Below, one piece after another: positions 19,169 to 30,311 of a DNA stretch of 64,000 bases; the first letter of the stretch is position 1; each line of letters begins with the position of its first letter. A program made the translations under genes and the position numbers. A model generated the notes under the pieces. It had not been told where the DNA came from. It searched no databases and saw nothing but the letters and a program-made list of their open reading frames with translations. This DNA is from Novosphingobium fuchskuhlense (GTDB lineage Bacteria; Pseudomonadota; Alphaproteobacteria; Sphingomonadales; Sphingomonadaceae), in the NCBI RefSeq assembly GCF_001519075.1, contig NZ_KQ954245.1:372001-436000 (forward strand). The letters are read 5' to 3'.

Positions 19169-19552
19169 ATGGGTAACGGTACTTCCATCGGCCGCGTGCG
19201 TGGCCTCGGCTCCAGCCACCAGGGCACGCACCACTGGCTGAGCCAGCGTCTCACGGCGGTCGGCAATCTCGTGCTGATTCCGTTCCTGATGATCAGCCTC
19301 GCGCTCATGCCCGCGCATGACTATGCGACGATCCACTCCTGGGCGGCCAAACCCCTGCCGGCCACCGCGCTTATCCTTATCATGATCAACACCTTCCAGC
19401 ACGCGCGCATGGGCGTGCAGGTCATGCTGGAAGACTACATCCACGAAGAGGGCGGCAAGATCGCCGCCTGGCTTCTCGTCAACATCCTGCCGTTCGCGGG
19501 CGCTGCCTATGGCATCGTCTCGGTCGTGCGCATCGCTCTCGGGGGCGCCTGA
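19169..19552 (+). CDS. sdhD: Succinate dehydrogenase hydrophobic membrane anchor subunit
   Basis: Second membrane anchor of complex II, 127 residues with three hydrophobic helices. H-H-W-L-S-Q-R-L-T-A at the N-terminus and H-A-R-M-G-V-Q-V-M-L-E-D-Y at helix 2 are the SdhD motifs, the latter carrying the heme-ligating His and a quinone-site Asp-Tyr. It lies 45 bases after sdhC and 3 bases before sdhA. Confidence 0.94.
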   Translation: MGNGTSIGRVRGLGSSHQGTHHWLSQRLTAVGNLVLIPFLMISLALMPAHDYATIHSWAAKPLPATALILIMINTFQHARMGVQVMLEDYIHEEGGKIAAWLLVNILPFAGAAYGIVSVVRIALGGA

Positions 19553-19555
19553 GCC

Positions 19556-21382
19556 ATGGCTTCTAATCCTGCCTACAAAATCATCGACCACACCTACGAT
19601 ACCGTTGTCGTCGGGGCCGGCGGTTCGGGCCTGCGCGCCACGATGGGTTCGGCCCAGGCCGGCCTGCGCACCGCCTGCATCACCAAGGTCTTCCCGACCC
19701 GCTCGCACACTGTCGCGGCGCAGGGCGGCATCGCCGCCAGCCTCGGCAACAACAGCCCGGACCACTGGACCTGGCACATGTACGATACCGTCAAGGGCTC
19801 CGACTGGCTCGGCGACCAGGACGCGATCGAGTACATGGTGCGCGAGGCCCCGGCCGCGGTTTACGAACTGGAGCACGCCGGCGTTCCCTTCAGCCGCAAC
19901 GCCGAAGGCACGATCTACCAGCGGCCGTTCGGCGGCCACATGCAGAACATGGGCGAGGGCCCGCCGGTCCAGCGCACGTGCGCGGCGGCGGACCGCACCG
20001 GCCACGCCATGCTTCACGCGCTCTATCAGCAGAGCCTGAAGTACGATGCGGACTTCTTCATCGAATACTTCGCGATCGACCTGATCATGGAGCCCGGCGC
20101 GAACGGCGTGCCCGAATGCCGCGGCGTGATCGCCATGTGCATGGACGATGGCTCGATCCACCGCTTCCGCAGCCATGCCGTGGTGCTCGCGACGGGCGGT
20201 TATGGACGCTGCTATTTCACCGCGACTTCGGCGCACACCTGCACAGGTGACGGCGGCGGTATGGTCCTGCGCGCAGGCCTGCCTCTGCAGGACATGGAGT
20301 TCGTGCAGTTTCACCCGACCGGCATCTACGGCGCGGGCGTGCTCATCACCGAAGGTGCGCGCGGCGAGGGCGGGTATCTAACCAACTCCGAGGGCGAGCG
20401 CTTCATGGAGCGCTATGCGCCGTCCGCGAAGGATCTTGCCAGCCGTGACGTCGTCAGCCGTTCGATGGCGCTGGAAATCCGCGAAGGTCGTGGCGTGGGT
20501 CCGCACAAGGACCATATCTACCTCCACCTCGATCATATCGACGCCAAGGTGCTGGCCGAGCGCCTGCCGGGTATCACCGAAAGCGGCAAGATCTTCGCGG
20601 GCGTCGATCTGACGCGCCAGCCGCTCCCGGTCGTGCCGACCGTCCACTACAACATGGGCGGCATCCCTTGTAATTACCACGGCGAAGTCGTGACGATCGG
20701 GCCGGATGGCAATCCGGAAACCGTTGTCCCCGGCCTCTTCGCGGTGGGTGAAGCAGCCTGCGTTTCGGTCCACGGTGCGAACCGTCTGGGCTCCAACTCG
20801 CTGATCGACCTCGTGGTGTTCGGCCGCGCCACCGGCCTGCGCCTGAAGGAGATCATCAAGCCCGGCTCGTCGCACAAGGCCCTGCCCAAGGACAGCGCCG
20901 ACATGGCGCTGACCCGCATCGACACGTTCCGCCATGCCAACGGCGGCTCGCCCACGGCGCAGGTCCGCATCGAGATGCAGCGCACGATGTCGGCCCACGC
21001 GGCGGTCTTCCGCACCGACGAACTGATGTCCGAAGGCAAGACCAAGCTCGCTGCGACGTATGAGCGCATGGCGGACATCAAGGTTTCGGACCGCTCGCTG
21101 ATCTGGAACTCGGACCTGATCGAGACGCTCGAACTCGACAACCTGATCGCGCAGGCGTCGGTGACGATGCATTCGGCCAGCAATCGCAAGGAAAGCCGCG
21201 GCGCCCATGCGCACGAGGACTTCCCCGATCGCAACGATGGCGAGTGGATGAAGCACACCGTCAGCTGGTTTGATGGCTGGGGCGGCAAGAGCGGCCATGT
21301 GCGGCTCGATTACCGTCCGGTCCACGAATACACGCTGACGGACGACGTCGAGTACATCAAGCCCAAGAAGCGCGTGTACTGA
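19556..21382 (+). CDS. sdhA: Succinate dehydrogenase flavoprotein subunit
   Basis: Catalytic subunit of complex II, oxidising succinate to fumarate. The 608 residues include the FAD site G-A-G-G-S-G-L-R, the covalent-FAD histidine segment [11 protein letters not shown], a catalytic region with T-E-G-A-R-G-E-G, and [13 protein letters not shown]. Length and ending (Y-I-K-P-K-K-R-V-Y) are normal. The iron-sulfur subunit gene sdhB, usually close downstream, does not occur anywhere in this window. Confidence 0.97.
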   Translation: MASNPAYKIIDHTYDTVVVGAGGSGLRATMGSAQAGLRTACITKVFPTRSHTVAAQGGIAASLGNNSPDHWTWHMYDTVKGSDWLGDQDAIEYMVREAPAAVYELEHAGVPFSRNAEGTIYQRPFGGHMQNMGEGPPVQRTCAAADRTGHAMLHALYQQSLKYDADFFIEYFAIDLIMEPGANGVPECRGVIAMCMDDGSIHRFRSHAVVLATGGYGRCYFTATSAHTCTGDGGGMVLRAGLPLQDMEFVQFHPTGIYGAGVLITEGARGEGGYLTNSEGERFMERYAPSAKDLASRDVVSRSMALEIREGRGVGPHKDHIYLHLDHIDAKVLAERLPGITESGKIFAGVDLTRQPLPVVPTVHYNMGGIPCNYHGEVVTIGPDGNPETVVPGLFAVGEAACVSVHGANRLGSNSLIDLVVFGRATGLRLKEIIKPGSSHKALPKDSADMALTRIDTFRHANGGSPTAQVRIEMQRTMSAHAAVFRTDELMSEGKTKLAATYERMADIKVSDRSLIWNSDLIETLELDNLIAQASVTMHSASNRKESRGAHAHEDFPDRNDGEWMKHTVSWFDGWGGKSGHVRLDYRPVHEYTLTDDVEYIKPKKRVY

Positions 21383-21384
21383 GC

Positions 21385-21795
21385 ATGTCCGCGCCGATCG
21401 GGATTGGGCGCGGAACGGGACTGCTGATGGCCGGGCTTGCCTTCATGGCGGGTCCGGCCCTTGCCGTTCCGCCGCCCGAGGCGCGCGCCTATCCCGATCC
21501 GCTGGAAGCGGGTTGGAAGGGCAAACCCGTCTGCGTGGTCCTTGAGGACAATGCGAAACTGCGCACCTTGCGCTGCACCTTTCCGCCCGGCGTGGGGCAT
21601 GAGCGCCATCGCCATGCACCGCACTGGGGCTATATCCTCAAGGGTTCGACCATGCGGATCACCACGGCAAGCGGGACGGTGGTGCGCCACCTCAAGGCAG
21701 GCGACAGCTGGTGGAGTGACGGGATCAGCTGGCACGAGGGGCGCAATATCGGCCGCACCACCGGGGTCTACCTGATCGTCGAACCCAAGACCTGA
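21385..21795 (+). CDS. Secreted cupin-domain protein
   Basis: 136-residue protein with an N-terminal signal peptide (ending near A-L-A-V, residue 28) and one cupin barrel. Cupin motif 1 is G-H-E-R-H-R-H-A-P-H-W-G-Y with several potential metal-binding histidines, followed by L-K-G-S-T-M-R-I; motif 2 is around D-G-I-S-W-H-E-G. It begins 2 bases after sdhA, where sdhB or a small protein would often be. The function is unknown; it may be co-transcribed with sdh. Confidence 0.8.
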   Translation: MSAPIGIGRGTGLLMAGLAFMAGPALAVPPPEARAYPDPLEAGWKGKPVCVVLEDNAKLRTLRCTFPPGVGHERHRHAPHWGYILKGSTMRITTASGTVVRHLKAGDSWWSDGISWHEGRNIGRTTGVYLIVEPKT

Positions 21796-21978
21796 GCCTC
21801 GCGCCGCGGGTGGCGCACGTTGTTCGGCGGACTCCAATCAGCGGTGGGCCGAAGAGGAGCGGACGGTTCCTCCTGAAAACTGCACGGTGTCCTCTCGGCT
21901 TGCGCGCGGAGCATGACGCAGGCCGCGCTCGACAAGGCCGTGCGTTTGTCGGGCCAGTCCTGACACAAGATTTCCCGT

Positions 21979-22611
21979 TCAGCGGTGGTGGCGGCGGTAG
22001 ACCTTCCGGCTGCTGCGCATGCGCTTTGGTGCGCCGGGTTCAGCCTGCGGAGTTTCAATGCCGGTCGCGGTCGAGGCACGAATTGCTGCCACCTGTGCGG
22101 CTGTTGCCGACCGCGCCGGATAGCGGCAGCCGCGGGCCTGGCCGTAGCCCTTGATGAAGGCCCGGCGCACAGCTCCGGCGTAGAGTGCCACCTGCCATAG
22201 CCGTTCGCTGGCGGCCGCACCGGAGACTTCACGGATCACGCCGCCAAACGGGATGAAGCTGGAGATCACCGATCTGGCCACGCTTCCGACCGTGTTGCCG
22301 CGCTTCTCGTCTCTCGTCTTTTCGACCGCAACGTCGATATCATCGCCCAGCGCCGCATCCAGTCTGCCGATTTCTGCCTGCATTGCGGGGCATGATCTGA
22401 GGCCGGTGAGGCTATAAGGATCCTCGCGCGCGGACACGAGGATCGGAGGGATGTTCTTCTTCTTGATGTTGAGCTCACTGAGCGGCGCGGTGACGACATC
22501 GCCGGCCGTAACATTGGATGGAGCAACGACCGTCTGCGCCATCAAGGAAGGCGCGGCGGCGGATACGGCTGCGCCGAGAAGCAGCGTGATGACAAAGCGG
22601 CAGGTCTTCAT
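21979..22611 (-). CDS. Predicted secreted protein of unknown function
   Basis: 210 residues. A clear signal peptide occupies about 1-25 (L-L-L-G-A-A-V-S-A-A-A...M-A-Q). The mature part has a conserved-looking core with S-A-R-E-D-P-Y-S-L-T-G-L-R-S-C and a small hydrophobic, glycine-containing segment F-I-P-F-G-G-V-I-R-E-V-S-G-A. The C-terminus is strongly basic (K-R-M-R-S-S-R-K-V-Y-R-R-H-H-R). I do not recognise the family. The gene faces the cupin gene and precedes nothing obvious on its strand. Confidence 0.75.
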   Translation of the reverse strand: MKTCRFVITLLLGAAVSAAAPSLMAQTVVAPSNVTAGDVVTAPLSELNIKKKNIPPILVSAREDPYSLTGLRSCPAMQAEIGRLDAALGDDIDVAVEKTRDEKRGNTVGSVARSVISSFIPFGGVIREVSGAAASERLWQVALYAGAVRRAFIKGYGQARGCRYPARSATAAQVAAIRASTATGIETPQAEPGAPKRMRSSRKVYRRHHR

Positions 22612-22662
22612 GTTTCTGTTCCGTTCTGCGCTCCCCTACACCCTTAATCGCAACCAACCGCA

Positions 22663-23547
22663 TCAATTCGATTCGCTGCCGGCAGCGCGGAAGGTATCGC
22701 AGGCGTCCTCGTTGCCGGTTTCCAGCCCCTTGCGCAGCCAGGCCATGCGCTGGGCGCTGCTGCCGTGGGTGAACGCGGCTTCGACCGGGGTCCGTCCGGC
22801 GGACGCCATCAGCGTATCATCACCGATCTGGTGGGCGGCGCGCAGGCCTTCCTCGATATCGCCGGGATCGATCCGGTCCTTGTTGCGGGCGGCCCAGACG
22901 CCGGCATAGCAATCGGCCTGCAGCTCGAGCTTCACGGAAAGCCGGTTGGCCATCGGTGGATTGCGGCGCTGCGCCTCGCTCACCTGCTCCGACGTGCCGA
23001 TCAGGTTCTGCACATGATGGCCATATTCGTGCGCCATCACGTAGGCCCGCGCGAAATCGCCTCCAGCTCCGAGCTGCTTGTCCATCTCCGTGTAGAAATC
23101 GGTGTCGATGTAGATGCCCTGATCAGCAGGACAGTAGAACGGCCCCATCGCGCTCTGTGCCTCGCCGCAGCCGGATTGCCCCTCGCGCGAGTAGAACACC
23201 AGCTTGGGTGCCTTGAAGCCGATCCCGGCTTGCTGGAACAGCGGTGCCCAGGTCTTGTTGAGTGAGGCCAGCGCATTGCAGCTTTCATGGCTGAAGGCGT
23301 TGACGTTGCAGCTTTCCGCAACGCTTCCCGGCCTGCCAGGCAAGACCTGAGGTGCCGACGAGCCCTGAAGGTTCTGGAGCGCCCCCAGCGTCTGCAGCGG
23401 ATTGATGCCGAAGACGAGCGCACCGATCAGCGCGATCACGATGCTCCCGCAACCGACGCGTCCACGCGTGCCGCCGAAAGAGAGGCCGCCACCGCCGCCG
23501 CGCTGGTCCTCGACATCAATTGAATTGTCGAAATCATCGAGCCGCAT
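22663..23547 (-). CDS. YpfJ-type neutral zinc metallopeptidase
   Basis: 294-residue membrane-anchored peptidase-like protein. It has a glycine-rich N-terminus (D-D-F-D-N-S), one transmembrane helix around residues 33-47 (S-I-V-I-A-L-I-G-A-L-V-F-G), then the peptidase domain with the zinc motif A-H-E-Y-G-H-H-V-Q and the downstream E-L-Q-A-D-C-Y-A-G-V-W that supplies the third ligand. Four or more cysteines suggest disulfides outside the cytoplasm. The start is ATG 23547; the open frame reaches 23571. The substrate is unknown. Confidence 0.9.
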   Translation of the reverse strand: MRLDDFDNSIDVEDQRGGGGGLSFGGTRGRVGCGSIVIALIGALVFGINPLQTLGALQNLQGSSAPQVLPGRPGSVAESCNVNAFSHESCNALASLNKTWAPLFQQAGIGFKAPKLVFYSREGQSGCGEAQSAMGPFYCPADQGIYIDTDFYTEMDKQLGAGGDFARAYVMAHEYGHHVQNLIGTSEQVSEAQRRNPPMANRLSVKLELQADCYAGVWAARNKDRIDPGDIEEGLRAAHQIGDDTLMASAGRTPVEAAFTHGSSAQRMAWLRKGLETGNEDACDTFRAAGSESN

Positions 23548-23715
23548 CGCCCGGTACTCCTGTTGCCGCACCGGATGTCGAGCATGCGGCTGCCGCCTGC
23601 AAGAGCATTATGTGCTGAATAGGGAACTTGCGCAGGTGCGTTGCATTTGCCAGCAAGGTGGGTGCGCCGGGCCGCTCGGGGATAGCGATGAGTCGTTGTG
23701 GGTAAGCCACTTGCC

Positions 23716-25317
23716 ATGATCTTTCCCACCCGGCCTCCCATCCGGTTCCGGCAGCGCAGGCGATTGGCAAAACTGTTTTTTGCCCTTCTTGCGCTCGTGC
23801 CGATGGGAGCGCTGGCGGCCGGTCCATCCAAGCGACAGCAGGTTCAGATCGAGGCCCAACTGCGTCAGCATGTTACCACGCTCGCCAGCGAAGAATACGG
23901 CGGCCGCGAACCAGGCACGCCCAGCGAGACGCTGACGCTGCGATACCTTGCGCGCCAGTGGTTCGATATCGGGCTGGAATCGGGCACCAACGATCCCGGC
24001 AACGCCTGGTTTGCCCCGGTCGAACTCGTCGAGCGCGAGCCGCAGGGGTCGCGGGCCCAGTTCTTCCATGGCAAGCGGCGTGTCCCCGTGGCCGATGGCG
24101 GCTTCTTTGTGGTGACGTCGGGCCTGCGCAGCCTCATCGAGAACGCACCGCTGGTGTACGTCGGCAAGAGCCTGGGCGGTGATGGCGCGCGGACCGAACT
24201 TGCCGGACGGGTCGCGGTGATCCTCGATAGCGAAGCCAAACCGGAACCCGTCAAAGGTGCGGGCAGTGCCGGCGCGCCGCCTGGCTTGGACCGGGCGGGC
24301 AAGCTGCTTGAAAGCGGTGCGGCGGCGGTCCTGACGGTGCTTGACGGCGAACGTACGCTCGATGGTGTAATCGCGCGCCGCCGCCGCGCCGGATATGCGC
24401 TTTCCGGCGAGCGGATCGGCGGCGACATCGAGGTGTTCGTTTCAGCCGATGCAGCGCGCCAGATGTTCGCGGCGGCCGGGGCGCCTGATCTTGCCGCCTT
24501 GCGCGCGGCTGGCGCGGCACCCGGTTTCAGCGCCAGACCGCTCGGCATTGCCGGATCGTTCGAGGCCACCAACCGCGAGACGCGGATCAAGACGCACAAC
24601 CTCATCGGGAAGCTGGAAGGTCGTCGACCGGGTTCGGGCGCGCTCGTGCTGATGGCGCACTGGGACCACTTCGGCAAATGCGCGGCGCCGCCTGCGGAAA
24701 AGCAGATCTGCCCCGGCGCGGTCGACAACGCCTCCGGGCTAGCTGTCCTCACCGAAGTCGCGCGATTGCTGTCTGCTGGCAAACAGCTCGATCGTGATGT
24801 CTACTTTGTCGCCACAACCGGCGAGGAACTCGGTCTGCTTGGCGCTCTCGCCTTTACCGAGAATCCGCCGCTGCCGCTGAACACTGTCGTCGCCGCTTTC
24901 AATGTTGACAGCACCGGCCTTGTCCCGGCGGGCCTGCCGGTGAGCGTGGTGGGGCAGGGGTTGACCCCACTTGATCCGGGTATTGCCAAAGTCCTCAAGG
25001 CGATGAAGCGCAAGCTCGCGCCCGGAGAAGCGGCCAATGCCTTTGCGCGGCGACAGGACAGCTGGGCCCTTATGCAGCACGATGTGCCCGCAGTCATGGT
25101 GAGCACCAGCTATTCCGACCCGACAAGGCTCGAGTTCTTCATGGATAACATCTATCACCGCCCGTATGATGAAGCTGCGCGGGTGATCTACGGCGGGATG
25201 GTCGACGACGTGCTGATTCAGACCGAACTGTTGCGCTTCTTTGCCGATACAAAGGCCTGGCCCGCCGCAGGACGGGGGCAAGGCAGGGCTCCCGTAGCGG
25301 CCGCTGGTGCAAAGTAG
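23716..25317 (+). CDS. Secreted M28-family zinc aminopeptidase with PA-like insert
   Basis: 533 residues with a basic-hydrophobic signal peptide (about 1-29, ending A-L-A-A). A protease-associated-type insert spans about residues 120-270. All five M28 zinc ligands are recognisable: His and Asp around M-A-H-W-D-H-F-G, V-D-N-A-S-G, the Glu pair in T-G-E-E-L-G-L-L-G, N-V-D-S-T-G and the final Y-H-R-P-Y-D-E. It probably releases amino acids or dipeptides from peptides in the periplasm. ATG 23716 is chosen because it begins the signal peptide; a GTG lies 18 bases upstream. Confidence 0.92.
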   Translation: MIFPTRPPIRFRQRRRLAKLFFALLALVPMGALAAGPSKRQQVQIEAQLRQHVTTLASEEYGGREPGTPSETLTLRYLARQWFDIGLESGTNDPGNAWFAPVELVEREPQGSRAQFFHGKRRVPVADGGFFVVTSGLRSLIENAPLVYVGKSLGGDGARTELAGRVAVILDSEAKPEPVKGAGSAGAPPGLDRAGKLLESGAAAVLTVLDGERTLDGVIARRRRAGYALSGERIGGDIEVFVSADAARQMFAAAGAPDLAALRAAGAAPGFSARPLGIAGSFEATNRETRIKTHNLIGKLEGRRPGSGALVLMAHWDHFGKCAAPPAEKQICPGAVDNASGLAVLTEVARLLSAGKQLDRDVYFVATTGEELGLLGALAFTENPPLPLNTVVAAFNVDSTGLVPAGLPVSVVGQGLTPLDPGIAKVLKAMKRKLAPGEAANAFARRQDSWALMQHDVPAVMVSTSYSDPTRLEFFMDNIYHRPYDEAARVIYGGMVDDVLIQTELLRFFADTKAWPAAGRGQGRAPVAAAGAK

Positions 25318-25350
25318 GCCGAGGGCCCTAGCCTAAGCCGCCCGGCTTGA

Positions 25351-26856
<1,506 letters not shown>

Positions 26857-26865
26857 GTTCTCCGC

Positions 26866-28047
26866 ATGACCCCCGCGGCGCGGGTGCAATCGGCGATAGA
26901 GGTGCTCGACGCGGTGATTGCCGCCGCGCGGCGCGAAGGTGCATCGGCCGAGCGGATCACGGCCGATTGGCTGAAGGCGCGCCGCTTCATCGGCTCCAAG
27001 GACCGCCGTGCGATCCGCGATCTGGCCTGGTCTGCGATCCGCTTGTGCGGGGAAGTCCCGGAAACCGGGCGTGCGGCCATGCTGGCAGTGGCCCGGTGTG
27101 ATCCGGCCCTTGCCGCCTTGTTCGACGGGTCGAAATATGGTCCCGCGCCCATTGGGGAGGATGAGCCGGTCGCGGCGGCGGGCCTTGCGCCCGCGTGGCT
27201 TGAGGAGCGGCTCGCCGCGTCGGGAATTTCGCGCGAACAGGGTGCTGCCTTGCTTGACCGCGCACCGCTCGACCTGCGCGCCAACCGGCTGAAGACGACG
27301 CGCGACCGGCTCGCCGCAGTGCTGCCGGTGGCGGCGCAGACGACACAGGCCCCCGATGCGCTCCGGCTTCCTGCCGGAACGCCGGTCGAAACCTGGCCGG
27401 AATTCGCCGAGGGCCTGTTCGAGGTGCAGGACACCGGCAGCCAGCTGACCTGCAGCGCGCTTGACGTCCGGCCCGGCGAGGCCGTGGTCGATCTCTGCGC
27501 CGGAGCCGGCGGAAAGACGCTGGCGCTTGCCGCCGCCCTGCAGGGCGAAGGTCACCTGCTCGCTTGCGATATCGACCGCCCGCGCCTCTCGCGTCTCGCG
27601 CCGCGCGCCGCGCGCGCCGCCGCGCGCGTCGAGACCCGGTTGCTCGATCCCGGCCGCGAGGCGGCGGCTCTGACAGACTGGCAGGGCCGCACCGATGCGG
27701 TGATGATCGATGCGCCGTGCTCGGGCACCGGCACCTGGCGGCGCGGGCCCGAAGCGCGCTGGCGGCTCACGTCGCAAGCTCTTGCCCGCTATACCCGCAC
27801 GCAGGCTGACGTGCTGCGGATCGGCGCCGGATTGGTGCGCCCCGGCGGCCGCCTGACCTACGTGGTCTGCTCGCTGCTCGATGTCGAAGGTCCCGAGGTG
27901 GTTGCCGCGTTTCTGGCGGCTAACCCTGGCTGGCGGGTTGCCGATCAGCAGGTGGGGGCGGGGACCCCGCGCGGCGCCGGCTGCAGGCTTACCCCTTGGG
28001 ACGATTCGACGGACGGGTTTTTCTTCGCAACACTCCACCGGCTATGA
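26866..28047 (+). CDS. RsmB/NOP-family rRNA (cytosine-5) methyltransferase
   Basis: SAM-dependent RNA m5C methyltransferase of 393 residues. An N-terminal NusB-like helical part (about 1-140) precedes the catalytic domain. This has V-D-L-C-A-G-A-G-G-K-T-L (SAM site), motif IV D-A-P-C-S-G-T-G-T-W-R-R and motif VI Y-V-V-C-S-L-L, supplying the two catalytic cysteines. It probably targets 16S rRNA, but the exact base cannot be given. It follows guaB closely. Confidence 0.93.
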   Translation: MTPAARVQSAIEVLDAVIAAARREGASAERITADWLKARRFIGSKDRRAIRDLAWSAIRLCGEVPETGRAAMLAVARCDPALAALFDGSKYGPAPIGEDEPVAAAGLAPAWLEERLAASGISREQGAALLDRAPLDLRANRLKTTRDRLAAVLPVAAQTTQAPDALRLPAGTPVETWPEFAEGLFEVQDTGSQLTCSALDVRPGEAVVDLCAGAGGKTLALAAALQGEGHLLACDIDRPRLSRLAPRAARAAARVETRLLDPGREAAALTDWQGRTDAVMIDAPCSGTGTWRRGPEARWRLTSQALARYTRTQADVLRIGAGLVRPGGRLTYVVCSLLDVEGPEVVAAFLAANPGWRVADQQVGAGTPRGAGCRLTPWDDSTDGFFFATLHRL

Positions 28048-28112
28048 TAGGCAACACGATCATGGATGCCGGGGGACCACGTGTGCCGCATGGCCGGCTC
28101 TGGGAGTTGTTG

Positions 28113-28619
28113 ATGCGCTACATGCCTTTGGGGGTTGTCTTGTCCCTTCTCGTGGCTGTCACGGGAAGTTCCGGATCGGCCGGTGTTTCGCTGCCGACCG
28201 ACCCCCGCGCGAAGGCCCTCGTCGAAACCGGACGCGAGTTGCTCGGCCGCGGCGATGTCGAGGCCGCCACCGACAGCTTTGAATCCGCGCTTGCGGTCGA
28301 TCCGGGCAATCCGGCGACGTTCCTTGCCCTCGGCGATGCTGCTCGCGCTTCCGGCATGCAGGGCAAGGCCATCCACTATTACCGCGAGGCACTTGAGCGC
28401 GATCCCAACAACCTTGCCGCGCTTTCGGGCGAAGGTGGAGCCATGGCGGAAAAGGGCGCGATCGAGAAGGCCAAGGGCAATCTCGCCCGGCTCGAGGGCC
28501 TGTGCGGGCGCAATTGCCCCGAGGCACAGAGCCTTGCCAGTGTCATCGCCAAGGGCCCGGTTGCCCGTGTCGTCTCCGCCGATGCGGTGAAGCCTGATCC
28601 GGTGGTCGAGGACAACTGA
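28113..28619 (+). CDS. Secreted TPR-repeat protein
   Basis: 168-residue protein with a signal peptide (about 1-25, M-R-Y-M-P-L-G-V-V-L-S-L-L) and two to three tetratricopeptide repeats covering about residues 35-110 (A-L-A-V-D-P-G-N-P-A-T-F-L-A-L-G-D, Y-R-E-A-L-E-R-D-P-N-N-L-A-A-L). The ATG at 28113 has a GGGAG site 6 bases ahead; in-frame starts upstream overlap the methyltransferase gene. It is probably a periplasmic protein-protein adaptor. It ends 3 bases from the convergent rppH stop. Confidence 0.85.
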   Translation: MRYMPLGVVLSLLVAVTGSSGSAGVSLPTDPRAKALVETGRELLGRGDVEAATDSFESALAVDPGNPATFLALGDAARASGMQGKAIHYYREALERDPNNLAALSGEGGAMAEKGAIEKAKGNLARLEGLCGRNCPEAQSLASVIAKGPVARVVSADAVKPDPVVEDN

Positions 28620-28622
28620 TCT

Positions 28623-29108
28623 TCAGATCAGCGCGCGGAATTCCTCGACAACCTGCCGATAGACGCGCTTCTTGAACGGCACGATGAGGTCCGGCAGCAG
28701 CTCGGGTTCGACCCAGCGCCACGCCAGGAATTCGGGATGCGAATGCGCATCGAGCCGGATCTGCTCATCGGCACCATTGAAGCGCACCAGCAGCCAGCGC
28801 TGGCGCTGGCCGTGGTAGCGCCCTTTCCACAGCTTGCCGATCAGGTGATCCGGCAGGTCGTAGAGATATTCCTCGCTGCTTTCGGCGAGGATGGTGACGA
28901 GATCGGCCGTCACACCGGTCTCTTCCTCCAGTTCGCGCAGCGCGGCGGGGTGAAGCGCCTCGCCTTCGTCGATCCCGCCTTGCGGCATCTGCCAGGCATC
29001 CCCTTCCTTGCTGTCGATGCGCTGGCCGACGAAGACGCGGCCCTCGCCATTGACCAGCATGATGCCCACGCAGGGACGATAGGGGAGCCCGGCAGAATCC
29101 TGAGACAT
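28623..29108 (-). CDS. rppH: RNA pyrophosphohydrolase (Nudix)
   Basis: Removes pyrophosphate from the 5' end of transcripts, starting RNA decay. The 161 residues begin with Y-R-P-C-V-G-I-M-L-V-N, and the Nudix box reads G-G-I-D-E-G-E...A-A-L-R-E-L-E-E-E-T-G-V, with W-Q-M-P-Q-G-G just before it, as in RppH. The start overlaps the stop of the upstream hydrolase gene by one base, so the two are probably coupled. Confidence 0.95.
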   Translation of the reverse strand: MSQDSAGLPYRPCVGIMLVNGEGRVFVGQRIDSKEGDAWQMPQGGIDEGEALHPAALRELEEETGVTADLVTILAESSEEYLYDLPDHLIGKLWKGRYHGQRQRWLLVRFNGADEQIRLDAHSHPEFLAWRWVEPELLPDLIVPFKKRVYRQVVEEFRALI

Positions 29109-30061
29109 CAGGCGCGGTCCAGCAGCAGGCGGACGGCCGCAAAAATGCGCTGCATGTCGCCATGGGCGCTTGGGAAGGCCTTGCGCAGCTGCGCGAAGGC
29201 GTGGGTCGTGCCCTTCATTTCAAGGAATACGACCTCTGCTCCGGCGCGGATCAATTCGGCGCCGTATACGCGACCGCTGTCACGGATCGGATCGAGGCTG
29301 GCAGTGACGAGCACGGTCGGCGGCGTATCCGCGTGGTTGCCATAGATCGGAAAGGCGCGCGGGTGGCCTGGCTCGGCCTGATAGGCGGCGGAAAACCACG
29401 CCATCGTTTCCGCCGTCAGCACGAAGCCGTCCGCGAATTCCTGGAACGAGGCGTGATCGGGCTTGTCGTCGCTCAGCGGATAGATCGGCACCTGCAGCAC
29501 CACCGGCACAGCGGCGGGCTTAGCCGCCAGTGCCTGCGTGATCACGATGGCAAGGTTGCCGCCGGCCGAATCGCCCATGGGGATGAGGCCGGAGATCTGG
29601 CGGCCAAGTTCCTCCGGGCTCGTCGCGACCCAGCGCGAGGCCGCTTCGCAGTCGTCCGGTGCGGCGGGGAAGGGGTGTTCGGGCGCGAGGCGGTAGTGCA
29701 CCGCGATCACCGGCATATCGAGCTCGGCTGCGATTTCGGTGCAAAGCGAGTGGTGGCTGTCGAGATCGCCGATCACGAAGCCGCCGCCGTGAAAGAACAT
29801 CACCGCTGGGCCCGGCTCACGCGTTTCGCGCGCATCGTAGAAGCGCAGCGGAATGTCGCCCGCAGGTCCGGGGCAGGTGAGGTCCTTGATAACCGCTAGC
29901 TCGCGCGGTTCGGCCTCGGCCAGTACACCCATCTGCACATAGCTTGCGCGCGCGCCTTCGGGGCCCATCTCCGACATGGTGGGGCCGGGCACCGAGGCCA
30001 TGAAATCGAGGAAGGCCTTCACATCGGGGCGGACATAGGGACTGCTGGCGGTGTCTGACAT
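29108..30061 (-). CDS. Alpha/beta hydrolase of the hormone-sensitive-lipase (HSL) esterase family
   Basis: 317-residue cytoplasmic carboxylesterase. It has the oxyanion-hole motif F-H-G-G-G-F-V, nucleophile Ser in G-D-S-A-G-G-N, catalytic Asp in S-L-D-P-I-R-D and His in T-T-H-A-F. The ATG at 30061 is preceded by an unusually strong AGGAGGAAGAGG site. The natural ester substrate is unknown; relatives hydrolyse short-chain esters. It overlaps rppH by one base. Confidence 0.92.
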   Translation of the reverse strand: MSDTASSPYVRPDVKAFLDFMASVPGPTMSEMGPEGARASYVQMGVLAEAEPRELAVIKDLTCPGPAGDIPLRFYDARETREPGPAVMFFHGGGFVIGDLDSHHSLCTEIAAELDMPVIAVHYRLAPEHPFPAAPDDCEAASRWVATSPEELGRQISGLIPMGDSAGGNLAIVITQALAAKPAAVPVVLQVPIYPLSDDKPDHASFQEFADGFVLTAETMAWFSAAYQAEPGHPRAFPIYGNHADTPPTVLVTASLDPIRDSGRVYGAELIRAGAEVVFLEMKGTTHAFAQLRKAFPSAHGDMQRIFAAVRLLLDRA

Positions 30062-30311
30062 GGGTATCCTCTTCCTCCTGGCGTTCTGATCTGGCTGAGT
30101 CGGCCTCGCGGCCAACTGACAGGACTGTTATTTGCGGGGCTTGACGGGCGGGGGCAATCGGAATCAAGAGCGAGTGCAAGATTTGCGGTGCATCAGTTTT
30201 TCTTCTTTGCGTACCGCTAGATGAGGACATACGCGCCCCTAGACGAAGCAAGGTGCGCAAGAGGACGCGAGCGGCTGCCTGGCCGGCCTCCCGCGGATAA
30301 CAGAGGAACAT

